From contig JADFMN010000002.1 of assembly GCA_022563855.1 (NCBI GenBank), positions 1-64,000 on the forward strand: 64,000 bases of DNA. The letters run 5' to 3'. The notes beneath the pieces were generated by a model, which was given only the letters and a program-made list of their open reading frames with translations, did no database searches and was not told where the DNA came from. Of this stretch, positions 25,129 through 34,527 are shown piece by piece. The position numbers and the translations under genes were made by a program. The first letter of the stretch is position 1; each line of letters begins with the position of its first letter. The DNA comes from Armatimonadota bacterium. Lineage in GTDB: Bacteria > Armatimonadota > Fimbriimonadia > Fimbriimonadales > Fimbriimonadaceae.

Positions 25129-28100
25129 ATGTTCGCTGACAGGTCACTTGCCGGTCGCTTCGTAGTCGTTGAGCGGCACCTGTGCCAGCTCCGCAGGCGG
25201 CTGGCGCAGTTCTTGGCGATCGTCGTTCTCGTGGCAGCTTCCATTGCTGGTGCAGAGGCTCAGCCTGCCCGACCGCAAGAGCAGAGCCTCGAGGAAGCAG
25301 TCGCCCAGTTCATCGCTAAGTCATACGACCGGGCGATCCGGATCGTGGACGACGGCATAGAACTCGCAGACCGATGTGCGGCCGCGAAGAACGCAGACCT
25401 GCTCGACACCGTTTACGGCGCAGCCCACGACAAGCTGTCCGCTGTACGAGACGACAATCCCGCAAGATGGACTTTCCAGACCCTTCGCTTAGGAGAAAAC
25501 GCTGAGAAGAACGACAGGGAGGGGCTTCAAGTATCGTCGTTTGTTGAAATCAGCCAGTACAGCCAGACAAGCGACAAAGTTCCTATTCTCTATCTTATTG
25601 AAATAGCGGTTCGACTCAACGAGCAGGCATTGAAAGGAAAGTACCAAGAAGAGGCGGCGCTGGTTAACCTCAACACGTGCAAATCGTCGCTAAGGTCTTC
25701 ATTCGTCCCGAACGAATTCCGCATGCAGCTCTTGGCCAAAGCCTGTGAACTCGGGCTCATCGTAGGCAGGTTTGACATTGTCGAGGAGGCGCTTGAAGTC
25801 GCACGTCCTATCGTCGACGATGAAGCGAGGAATGGTCCGAGGTGGTTGTCATTTATCCCGGCTAACCGCATGCTTTTGGCTCAGAGGCAATCGAGGTACG
25901 CCGATGCGGTTGAGATCGCGCTCTCCTCCGCTTCGAACCTTGAGGCCGCCGGGTTCTTCGATCAGGTCGCTTTTCTTTACGATCAAGCGCTGGTATTCCA
26001 GCGGTCGTATCTGTCTGGTGGCGGCGACATGCCGATCAATCATATCAAGACCGAAGTCCTGCCAAGGGTCGATGACCCCGGAATTCGAATTCGTCTAGAG
26101 GCGCAACTTGTCGCTTGGGACTTCTTTGTTTTGTCAAGTGAAACTGCGGTTGATGCAGCCGGTAGCGTGCTCGAAACGGCTTTCGGTCAACTTAGCTCCA
26201 GCCACTTTTCAGTTTTTGTCAGGCACGATTCCGCATTGGCTCTTAGTGTCTCAGCGAACGTCCTCCTTGCTGCTGGGAAGGAGCCAGATCTCGTATTTGA
26301 CAGGCTCACGACCGGGTCTGCTTTCTATTCGGGATTGGATCCGATTCAGCTGGCGGCAAGAGCAGTATCGAAAGCCAATGTTGCCGCTCAAGTCGATATG
26401 CTTGCCGCATACGCGGCGCTCATGATCGGCGAATTTGGTCAAGCCGAAGCTATCGTCCTGGGCGTGTACTCAGATCCCGAGTACGACATTCTCTATCCGA
26501 TAGTCGCATCTGGAGTTGCACAGCTGCTCGCAGGGATATACATTAATACGGGACGATACGACGCCGCGGCCGACACCTTGGAGCATGCATATCAACTCGT
26601 TGCAGGCACGACTGCCCTGGACTCTATTCTGCATCTGAGTATGTTGAACGACTTGTTGGTCGCAACCGCCAACAGCTTCCGAACGCAACGGTCAATTGAA
26701 GTTGCAGCCGTTACGGAGCATGCGTTGAGTGCGGTCGGGAAGCGCTACCCAATGTGGTCGTCCATGCTTCACCTGAATCTGGTCGGTCATTACATGGCGC
26801 AAGGCGACGCGTTATCCGCTGGAGCGCACGCCATGTCAGCTACGGAGGACCTCTTTCGATCCGGTCTTCCGGCTGCAGATGTGGCACTTTACGTTGCCTG
26901 GGCGGAAGTACTGTCCGCGCTGGCCGCATCGGACGTCGAGTCTGCGAGCACGGCGCTGGGACGGCTTGAAATGGCGATCGATCCTGAGGTTCAGCTTTCC
27001 GGATTGACCAACAGCTGGGTTCCAGAGTTGCTCATGCAGGCCGTTGTCGCTGCGCTGCTCCTGGACATGACCCAAGAGGCGCAGGACCTTGTCGACCTCG
27101 CCTTTGACTGGTTCTCAGACGACCTGGAAAGGAACTTCATTTCTCTTCCGGAGCAGATCGTCATCGGTCGCATGATTAGTGCCCAGTACCTGAAGGCCGT
27201 GCTGCTACGGTTGTCAAGTGACGAGGGAGCGTTGCAAGAGAGTGAGCTTTGGCAGCGGCTCCAGTACCTGAAGAACATCGGTAACTCGCTTTGGTCTATC
27301 CAAGCTAGTGCGAAGATGGCAATCTCCTCAACAGAAGAAGGAGCTGAATTGCTCAAGGAGATCCAGCGGCTGGAATCCCGACCACCGCACTCTGGGCAAG
27401 GAATCGCAGCGCGTACCGCGGACGCACGGCTGGCCCAAGCGTACTTGGAACTGGCGGCGATGATTGATGTCGCAGATTACAGCCTTGAACCCTCGGCCGG
27501 AAACTGGAGCGATAGGCTCGAGGCCGGGGATCTGCTGTTGGACTTCTATGAGGTCGGCGTACAAGACTGGCGAAAGGTCGTCGTCTACGTCGCGACGGAG
27601 AGCGGCCTTCAAGAGTCGTTTGTTGTCGACGCATCGTTCGAAGAGCTGTCGAACCGGGTGAAGAGGCTTGTCGACGCGCTCAACTCGGAAGGACGATCGG
27701 AACCTGTTTTGGCCCCCCCTGGCAATATCGGGCCGATTTGGGAAGAGCCCGCCAAAAAGCTCTACGATCTGCTTATACGTCCTGTCGAGAATCTTCTAGC
27801 CAAGTCGGACCGGCTCATCGTTATCGGAGACGGGATAATCCATAACGTAGTCTTCCCAGCCCTGTCGGACGGTGAGAAGTTCTTGATCGAGAAGGTCACG
27901 TTCGAGCGATGGATGCCGGGCCGACTGCGCAACTCTTCAGCCGAGGCCGGCCCTAGCCTAGTCGTTGCGAACCCCGATTATGATTTCAAGATCGCCGCGA
28001 CCCCGGCCAACCGTGTTGGAACCGTGACGTGGACCCAGCTAAATGGCACGTCTACTGAAGGCGACGAAATATCGAAGTTGCTCGGCGTCGTGCCGGTGAC

Positions 28101-28671
28101 CGGCCCCAAGGCGACGGAAGACGCCTTGAAAGCGGTGGAATCTCCACGAGTACTTCATATCGCGACCCACGGTTTCTTTGAGACGTCCAGCGCCAAAGCC
28201 GATCAGGCAACAGGTAGCTTCGGCATGTTCTCTCGGAACCCTTATAAGAGATCTGGCCTAGTGCTTGCCGGAGCAAACGTGCCGGGGGCGACCCTCGATC
28301 AAGACGGCATATTGGACAGCAGGGAGTTGTTGCAGATCAACCTGAGCGGTACCGAACTGGTCGTCCTCTCCGCGTGCGAGACGGGCCAGGGAGTCGTTGC
28401 GGACGGAATGGGCGTTATCGGACTTCAGCGATCGGTACTCGGCGCGGGCGCCAAGAACGTGGTCATGAGCCACTTTCGAGTGCCTGATGAGGCGACGGTC
28501 TTGCTCATGATCGCCTTCTATGAGAGCTGGCTGGGCGGGCAACGGGTCTCAGATGCGCTTAGCTTCGCACAGCGCAAGATGCTAGCGGACCCGAACACTC
28601 GCGATCCCCGGAATTGGGCGGCGTTTAGCGTTCTGGTCGGAGTGTCCCTCGACCCCAATCCTCGGGGCTGA
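25129..28671 (+). CDS. exported TPR-CHAT protease
   Basis: 1180 residues from the ATG at 25129. GGAGG lies 17 bases before it, longer than usual; a GTG at 25096, overlapping the upstream stop, is an alternative. Signal peptide: RRRLAQFLAIVVLVAASIAGAEA. A long helical TPR-like solenoid (about 50-830) is more degenerate than in the other CHAT protein. The CHAT domain has KLYDLLIRPVENLL, LIVIGDGIIHNVVFPAL, His1014 (HIATHG) and Cys1083 (LSACETG) and ends RNWAAFSVLVGVS. Both catalytic residues are intact. Last gene of the caspase-sigma-anti-sigma-metallopeptidase run, all in one direction. Confidence 0.9.
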   Translation: MFADRSLAGRFVVVERHLCQLRRRLAQFLAIVVLVAASIAGAEAQPARPQEQSLEEAVAQFIAKSYDRAIRIVDDGIELADRCAAAKNADLLDTVYGAAHDKLSAVRDDNPARWTFQTLRLGENAEKNDREGLQVSSFVEISQYSQTSDKVPILYLIEIAVRLNEQALKGKYQEEAALVNLNTCKSSLRSSFVPNEFRMQLLAKACELGLIVGRFDIVEEALEVARPIVDDEARNGPRWLSFIPANRMLLAQRQSRYADAVEIALSSASNLEAAGFFDQVAFLYDQALVFQRSYLSGGGDMPINHIKTEVLPRVDDPGIRIRLEAQLVAWDFFVLSSETAVDAAGSVLETAFGQLSSSHFSVFVRHDSALALSVSANVLLAAGKEPDLVFDRLTTGSAFYSGLDPIQLAARAVSKANVAAQVDMLAAYAALMIGEFGQAEAIVLGVYSDPEYDILYPIVASGVAQLLAGIYINTGRYDAAADTLEHAYQLVAGTTALDSILHLSMLNDLLVATANSFRTQRSIEVAAVTEHALSAVGKRYPMWSSMLHLNLVGHYMAQGDALSAGAHAMSATEDLFRSGLPAADVALYVAWAEVLSALAASDVESASTALGRLEMAIDPEVQLSGLTNSWVPELLMQAVVAALLLDMTQEAQDLVDLAFDWFSDDLERNFISLPEQIVIGRMISAQYLKAVLLRLSSDEGALQESELWQRLQYLKNIGNSLWSIQASAKMAISSTEEGAELLKEIQRLESRPPHSGQGIAARTADARLAQAYLELAAMIDVADYSLEPSAGNWSDRLEAGDLLLDFYEVGVQDWRKVVVYVATESGLQESFVVDASFEELSNRVKRLVDALNSEGRSEPVLAPPGNIGPIWEEPAKKLYDLLIRPVENLLAKSDRLIVIGDGIIHNVVFPALSDGEKFLIEKVTFERWMPGRLRNSSAEAGPSLVVANPDYDFKIAATPANRVGTVTWTQLNGTSTEGDEISKLLGVVPVTGPKATEDALKAVESPRVLHIATHGFFETSSAKADQATGSFGMFSRNPYKRSGLVLAGANVPGATLDQDGILDSRELLQINLSGTELVVLSACETGQGVVADGMGVIGLQRSVLGAGAKNVVMSHFRVPDEATVLLMIAFYESWLGGQRVSDALSFAQRKMLADPNTRDPRNWAAFSVLVGVSLDPNPRG

Positions 28672-28808
28672 CAGCCGGAGACAAGCAGTTGCGACCTTGC
28701 TGGTACTGGCGGGGCGTTGGCGTCTTGAACCGGCTTGAAGATCGCTTTGTTAGACGACTGCCCGCCTTGATTCTGCCGTTTGACGACGTTACCGGGCGAG
28801 GGTTACGA

Positions 28809-31703
28809 TCAGTCGGAGACTTCCTCATCAAAGTTCCAAACACCCGAGCCGACTGTCTGCTCTTTCCCGCTCGGCAACCGCACGACTGCTTCACTGTTCG
28901 GGGGCACCGACACTCCAAGTTCGAACAGACCGTTTTCGATCTTCCAGTCAGTTTTGATGTAGCCACGAACCGAGTCGAGTGTTGCTCTAGCCGACGTCAG
29001 CGGGCCTGGCACGGGCGCGATGAGGAGCTTCTTGTAGCCTGGTTCGATCACCCGGATACCGCCGATCGTTTCGAACATGAACTGTCCGACCGCGCCGTAC
29101 GCGTAGTGTGAAAAGGAGTTCATTCCCGGGTTTGCGAAGCCGTCTTCCGGCGTCCAGCCGTTCCATCTCTCCCAGATCGTTGTCGCTCCGTGCTTGACGC
29201 TAAAGAGCCAGCCGGGGTACTCGTCGCTGAGAAGCAGTTTGTATGCGACGTCGGTTCGCCCGATGTCGCGCAGGACGAGCATGAGGTCTTTTGTCCCGAC
29301 AAAGCCTGTCGTCAGGTGACCGTACTCTTCAATATTTCGGACGAACTTCGCAGTTGCCTTCTGCTTCAGCGGTTCATCTAGGAGTCCAAATCCAAGAGCA
29401 AGAATGTATCCAGTCTGGGTGTCACCTTGGACCGTACCGTCTTCGGCCATGAACTCTCGGACGAACGTTGCGCGCGCCTTCTCGAACAGCGTTTCGTAGC
29501 GCTGCGCGTCTTTGCTCAGCACGCTTGCGATCCGCGCCATCAGGTCTGCCGAGTGCGCATAGTAGGCGGTGAAGATAACCTCGTGCCGCGTGGGGACGTT
29601 GACGTTCACCCAGTCCCCGAAGCAGTGGAACTCCTCGGGCGCGGTGCCGTCTTGTGAGCGGGATTCGCAGAAGTCCATGAACCGCACCATCGAGTCCCAC
29701 TGTTTCTCCAGAACGTCTCTGTCCTCGTACGCTTCGTACAAAGCCCACGGCACGATGAGTCCTGCTTCGGCCCACGCAGGCCCGCCGTCGCCCATGTTGT
29801 TGATGACCGGTGCGACCTTCGGATAGTTGCCATCGTCGCCCTGTGCGTCTTCCAAATCCACCAGCCATTTGTTAAGGAACTGCTGGACGTCCGCGAGGAC
29901 AGTCGCGGTGCGGCAAAAAACTTGGATGTCGCCTGTCCAGCCTAGCCGCTCGTCGCGTTGCGGACAGTCAGTCGGAATCTCTATGAAGTTCGACCGGAAC
30001 GTCCAGTCGATGTTGCTCCACAGCTGGTTGAGCCTCGGATCGGAACACTCGAAACTCGACGCAGGCTTGTTGATGTTGCTGATGGCCTGTCCCGAGATCG
30101 CCGATTGCGGAGGAGCCTCAGTCAGACCCTCGACTTGGACGTACCTGAAGCCGTGGAAGGTCGTTCTCGGCGTCCAATCGACGTCACCCGCGCGCAGCTT
30201 CAGCACGTCTGTGCACCGCGCTCCCCGAAGGTTTTCGGTGTAAACAGTTCCGTCTTCAGCCAGTGTCTCGCCGTGCTTCAAAGTCAACGTCGTGCCGCTT
30301 TCTGCGCCATCGAATTCAAGTGCAGAGACACCGGCGAAGTTCTGGCCCAGATCGAAGACGTAAGTGTTTGCGACTGGCTCACTGATGCTCTTTGCCGGAA
30401 GCTGCGCGTAAGTGCGGCTAGGCATCATGGGATACGGATCGAGCTTAGGATCTAGCTCCTTTCCGATGACAACGGGATGCCAGTCCGGCTCGCCCACGGT
30501 GTAGTCCGTCGACTCGCCCATAAGGAGGTCTGCCTGGCTGATCTGTCCAACCCCTGCACGCCAGTTTTCGTTTGTTTCAAAGACTTCAGTGGTGCCGTCC
30601 TCGTACTCCAGGTGTAGCATCGCGCTGAACCGTATCTGGTCTCCGTAATGTTCGCGCTTGCCAGATCCGACGTGGCCAGCGAACCATCCGTCGGCAAGGA
30701 GGACCTGAATCTTGTTCTCGCCGTCGTTGATCAGTGCACCGACGTCGTAAGCCCGGTAGTGGAGCCTCTTTCTATAGTCTGTCCAGCCAGGGGCGAACCA
30801 CTCGTTACTGATCAGCCGGTTGTTGAGCTCGCACACATAGATGCCGAAAGCGGTCGCATAAAGGATGGCTCGCGAGACGGGCTTCCTGACGGTGAACGAA
30901 CTGCTCAATACGCGAGGTGCCGGCAAGAAGATGGGAGACGTGCGCAGCTTGCCCCAAGGCGGAACGCCGTGGACGCCCATCGACCGCGACTTGATCCAGT
31001 CCGTGTCCTGTTCTCTGCGTACTTGCCAGGTTGTGTCGGTCTCTATTATTGTTTGCTGGGTGCCGCGCCACAACTGAAAATTCGCGAGAAGCGCTGTTGG
31101 CCCGGCCGTGGTGTTCTCGACTTCGACTTCGATAATGTTTTCGCCGACCTTCAGTCCCTCGATGTTCTCAAGGAGGACTGGCCGTTTCCAAGCATCTTGT
31201 TTACCGTCGCTTTTTCCGATCACTTGCCCGTTGATGCGCACGACAAAGGTGTTGTCGGCTGTGATGAGAACGTCGAGCCGGTCGGGCAGCGGTTGCTCGA
31301 TGGTGAATGCGCGCCGAAAGTGATATTTGCCGGCTGGCATCTTGTCCGGCTCGGGGTTTGGATAGTTGATCCACGAAGCCCCCATAAACTCCGGTGGCGT
31401 ATCCTCGGACAGTGGCCCGTCAAATCCGATCCACTCGGCGCTCCAATCGTCCAGTGCAGCAGTCCAAGCCGCTTCTCGGCTCCACTGTCCCTCGACTCCG
31501 CTCCTGTCCCAGACTTTGACCCTCCAATAGGCAGTCTTGCGCGGCTCCAACCTCTCGCCTTCGTAGCGGACGTCGAATGTCTGATCTGATTCGACACGAC
31601 CGCTGTCCCAGAGGACCGCTTCGCCGCGCTGGCGCGATGAGACCTGGATGCGGTACGCGGATTGCATCTCGTTTTGGCTGTCGCCCTCCGTGCTCTCGAG
31701 CAC
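28809..31703 (-). CDS. alpha-L-rhamnosidase, GH78 family, 5' end uncertain
   Basis: 964 residues as read from a GTG. Hydrolyses terminal alpha-L-rhamnose from glycans or glycosides. GH78 landmarks: N-terminal beta-sandwiches (AYWRVKVWDRSG), then SNFIEIPTDCPQRDERLGWTGDIQVF with the acidic catalytic residues, and the C-terminal TTIWERWNGWTPEDGFANPGMNSFSHYAYG. Notably, the family's N-terminal motif (LRCERLIDPLAIADARPRLSW in place of LRCE..PLGID..PRLSW) is encoded just upstream of this GTG in the same frame, which stays open to a stop at 31803 but offers no ATG, GTG or TTG. The true start may be non-standard, or the 5' end lost. No signal peptide. Divergent from the rhamnose-type transporter genes, which fits a shared role. 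Confidence 0.88.
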   Translation of the reverse strand: MLESTEGDSQNEMQSAYRIQVSSRQRGEAVLWDSGRVESDQTFDVRYEGERLEPRKTAYWRVKVWDRSGVEGQWSREAAWTAALDDWSAEWIGFDGPLSEDTPPEFMGASWINYPNPEPDKMPAGKYHFRRAFTIEQPLPDRLDVLITADNTFVVRINGQVIGKSDGKQDAWKRPVLLENIEGLKVGENIIEVEVENTTAGPTALLANFQLWRGTQQTIIETDTTWQVRREQDTDWIKSRSMGVHGVPPWGKLRTSPIFLPAPRVLSSSFTVRKPVSRAILYATAFGIYVCELNNRLISNEWFAPGWTDYRKRLHYRAYDVGALINDGENKIQVLLADGWFAGHVGSGKREHYGDQIRFSAMLHLEYEDGTTEVFETNENWRAGVGQISQADLLMGESTDYTVGEPDWHPVVIGKELDPKLDPYPMMPSRTYAQLPAKSISEPVANTYVFDLGQNFAGVSALEFDGAESGTTLTLKHGETLAEDGTVYTENLRGARCTDVLKLRAGDVDWTPRTTFHGFRYVQVEGLTEAPPQSAISGQAISNINKPASSFECSDPRLNQLWSNIDWTFRSNFIEIPTDCPQRDERLGWTGDIQVFCRTATVLADVQQFLNKWLVDLEDAQGDDGNYPKVAPVINNMGDGGPAWAEAGLIVPWALYEAYEDRDVLEKQWDSMVRFMDFCESRSQDGTAPEEFHCFGDWVNVNVPTRHEVIFTAYYAHSADLMARIASVLSKDAQRYETLFEKARATFVREFMAEDGTVQGDTQTGYILALGFGLLDEPLKQKATAKFVRNIEEYGHLTTGFVGTKDLMLVLRDIGRTDVAYKLLLSDEYPGWLFSVKHGATTIWERWNGWTPEDGFANPGMNSFSHYAYGAVGQFMFETIGGIRVIEPGYKKLLIAPVPGPLTSARATLDSVRGYIKTDWKIENGLFELGVSVPPNSEAVVRLPSGKEQTVGSGVWNFDEEVSD

Positions 31704-31858
31704 CCAGGAAAGACGCGGCCGGGCATCAGCTATAGCGAGCGGATCAATCAGCCGCTCACAGCGCAGTCGTGTCGGAAAGAGGCCGGTAGCGATTGGCAGA
31801 TGTTACCTGTCGCAGTAACCGTCTTCTACTTCATTGCAAATCCACAGATAGCCCGCAT

Positions 31859-31991
31859 CCCTCCACACTCGCAGTGTGGAGGGTTCTCAGCCCCCTTCCT
31901 CTTGTTGCGAGGTCATGCGTGGCTCCATGCTTTAGCATGGTGTGACTTCGTCTCACAGCGGCGCACTCACCACTCTAAAGAGTGGAGCCAC
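31859..31991. repeat. nested multi-hairpin repeat between rhamnosidase and transporter
   Basis: A perfect 11-bp hairpin at 31859-31883 (CCCTCCACACT arm, CGC loop). Then an outer inverted repeat GTGGCTCC (31919-31926) / GGAGCCAC (31984-31991) encloses three hairpins: 31925-31940 (CCATGC), 31941-31957 (TGTGA) and 31970-31985 (CCACTCT, AA loop). It has the same design as the arrays near 1034 and 2302. It occupies most of the 316-base gap, where the promoters of both flanking genes must lie. Confidence 0.7.
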
Positions 31992-32019
31992 CCCTGCACC
32001 GAGGGTGAGCTGAGCGGCG

Positions 32020-34527
32020 TTGCTGGGCTGCACAACGTCCAAACAGCAGGTGGGTGCTCCGCTTGCCGAACTGAGAAACGTATCCAAAGCGTACGGTGGC
32101 GTTCGTGCGCTCGACGGCGTGTCGTTGATAATCGAACAGGGAGAGGTCCATGCCCTTTGCGGCGAAAACGGGGCAGGCAAGTCCACGCTCAACAACGTAC
32201 TCGCGGGCGTCGTGCAAGCCGATTCCGGAGAGATCATTTTCATGGGCGAACTCATGAACGTCAAGTCCGTTCGTGACGCAGAAAAACTGGGTGTGACCAT
32301 GATCCACCAAGAGTTGGTCGCGTTCCCGCATCTAGCAGCGCCGGACAACATCTTCATCGGACGCGAACCGACGAAGCTAGCTGGACTCCTTCTCGATCGG
32401 GCACGAATGGACCGCGAATCCAAAGATCTCATCGAAAGATTAAAAGAAGAAATATCCTTAACAGAAAACCTAGAAGACCTTTCGACAGCTGCCCGGCAGA
32501 TGATCGGGATCGCAAGAGCGCTCGCGCAAGAAAGCAAGCTGCTCATCATGGACGAGCCCACTGCGTCGCTCTCCACGCGCGAGACGGAAGTGTTGTTCCA
32601 AGTCATCCGCGACCTCAAGGCGAACGGTATCAGCGTCCTCTACGTCAGCCACCGGCTCAACGAGGTCTTTGAAATCGCCGACCGGGTGACCGTCTTGAAA
32701 GACGGTCGGTTCGTTGCAACGTCACCGACTGCAGACCTGACGCAGCCAGAGCTGATCAAGCTCATGGTCGGCCGCGATATCGGTCCCCATATTCATGAAG
32801 AGACCAAGACAGGTGAGCCACGGCTCGTCGTCAAGAACCTGTCGGTCCCAGGGTCGTTTCGCGATGTCAGTTTCGAAGTCAAAGCGGGCGAAATCGTCGC
32901 CCTAGCAGGGCTCGTCGGTGCTGGTCGCTCAGAAGTCGTCAACGCGATCTTCGGCATCGATCATCCAACCGACGGTTCTATAAGAATCGACGACCAAGAG
33001 CTCGAACTAGGTTCCCCAGAGGCAGCAAAGCGGGCAGGGGTAGCCCTCATCCCAGAGGACAGGCAGCACCAGGGGCTAGTCCTGCAAGCTCCAATCAGCG
33101 AGAACATCAGCCTCTCCTCACTCAATGAAATAAGCAGCGTCGGTCTCATCGACAGGCGCAAAGAACAAACGCTCGCCGACGATCAGATCAAGCAGCTGGA
33201 CATTAGAGTAGCAACGACGGAAGATCCTGCCCAGTCCCTCTCTGGCGGCAACCAACAAAAAGTCCTCGTCGCAAAATGGCTCGCAACAGAGCCTGACGTC
33301 ATGATTCTCGACGAGCCGACACGCGGCGTCGATGTCGGCGCAAAAGCAGAGATCCACCGACTCATCAAGTCCTTAGCGGCAGACGGTGCCGCAGTGCTCG
33401 TCGTTTCCTCCGAGCTGCCGGAAGTGCTCGCGCTTGCAGACCGGATCATCGTGATGCGAGAGGGGAGAATCTCCGGCCAGCTCGACCGCAAGGAAGCGAC
33501 AGAGGAGTCGATTTTGAAACTTGCCTTGCCGAGCGAAAGGAGCGAGGCAAGACGAACACAACAAGAGGTATCAACCTTGTCACGGATATTCGCAAGGAGA
33601 GAGTACGGAGTACTGGCCCTCCTCCTCCTCGCACTGACAGCGGTGAGCGTGGTCAATCCTGGCTTCTTGACAGTTGCAAACTTCGTCGATTCGCTCGTCA
33701 AAATCTCTCCTGTCGTCATCGCCGCGTGCGGAGTAACGTTCGTTCTCCTCGCCAAGGAGATCGATATCTCAGTTGGCTCAATGATGGGGCTTGTCGCGGC
33801 AATGCTAGGGCTGGCAGTTTCCGCAGAGCGGTGGGGCTGGCCGATCTGGGCAGGCATTGGCTTAGCGATAGCAGTCGGCACGATCATCGGTGCCCTCAAC
33901 GGATTTCTAGTCGCCGTCACACGGGTTCCATCCATAATCGTCACGCTTGCCATGCTCAGCGTGCTGAAGGGGGTCACAGAGTTGGCGATGCAGGGCGAGT
34001 GGATCACCGACGTTCCAAGCGGCGTGAGGTTTTTCGGCACGGGCTCGGTCGCCGGGGTTCCAGTAAGCATTCTGTTAGCTTTGTCGGCTGTTGCGGTGAG
34101 CTCTTTCGTGCTTGCTTGGACACCCTTTGGACACAGAGTTCGCGCAGTAGGCAGCAACGCTCACGCCGCGCACCTGTCAGGTGTTTCACTCAAGAAAATC
34201 CGTTGGACGGTGTTCGCGATTTCTGGACTCTTCGTGTCGATCGCAACGTTGATTACTGCGACACAGATCCCAGTCATCGAATCCGGGATTGGAACAGGGT
34301 TCGAGCTGCTCGTCATCACATGCGTAGTGGTCGGCGGAACTTCGATCCAGGGTGGCCGCGGAACCATATTCGGAACAGTGGTCGGGGTCGCGTTGCTCGG
34401 ACTGACCTCCACGTTTCTCATCTTCCTCAAGCTGGGCGAGGCGCTGAGCTTCTGGGAGCGCGCGATACAAGGCACCGTCATTCTCGCCGCGGTTCTCATC
34501 GACTATAGAAGGAGGAAGAAGAGGTGA
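32020..34527 (+). CDS. sugar ABC transporter, ATPase-permease fusion (rhamnose type)
   Basis: 835 residues. Residues 1 to about 505 are a two-cassette sugar ATPase of the RbsA/RhaT type: GENGAGKST at about 48-56, LLIMDEPTASLS, a second GLVGAGRSEV, LSGGNQQK and VMILDEPTRGVDVGAK. From about 515 to the end is an RbsC/RhaP-type permease with eight or so spans (ISPVVIAACGVTFVLLAKEIDISVGS). These are normally two genes; here the junction is in frame with a short basic linker. Start is uncertain: TTG at 32020 after GAGGGTGAG, or GTG at 32050. Overlaps the next permease gene by 4 bases. The rhamnosidase upstream suggests L-rhamnose as substrate. Confidence 0.88.
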   Translation: MLGCTTSKQQVGAPLAELRNVSKAYGGVRALDGVSLIIEQGEVHALCGENGAGKSTLNNVLAGVVQADSGEIIFMGELMNVKSVRDAEKLGVTMIHQELVAFPHLAAPDNIFIGREPTKLAGLLLDRARMDRESKDLIERLKEEISLTENLEDLSTAARQMIGIARALAQESKLLIMDEPTASLSTRETEVLFQVIRDLKANGISVLYVSHRLNEVFEIADRVTVLKDGRFVATSPTADLTQPELIKLMVGRDIGPHIHEETKTGEPRLVVKNLSVPGSFRDVSFEVKAGEIVALAGLVGAGRSEVVNAIFGIDHPTDGSIRIDDQELELGSPEAAKRAGVALIPEDRQHQGLVLQAPISENISLSSLNEISSVGLIDRRKEQTLADDQIKQLDIRVATTEDPAQSLSGGNQQKVLVAKWLATEPDVMILDEPTRGVDVGAKAEIHRLIKSLAADGAAVLVVSSELPEVLALADRIIVMREGRISGQLDRKEATEESILKLALPSERSEARRTQQEVSTLSRIFARREYGVLALLLLALTAVSVVNPGFLTVANFVDSLVKISPVVIAACGVTFVLLAKEIDISVGSMMGLVAAMLGLAVSAERWGWPIWAGIGLAIAVGTIIGALNGFLVAVTRVPSIIVTLAMLSVLKGVTELAMQGEWITDVPSGVRFFGTGSVAGVPVSILLALSAVAVSSFVLAWTPFGHRVRAVGSNAHAAHLSGVSLKKIRWTVFAISGLFVSIATLITATQIPVIESGIGTGFELLVITCVVVGGTSIQGGRGTIFGTVVGVALLGLTSTFLIFLKLGEALSFWERAIQGTVILAAVLIDYRRRKKR

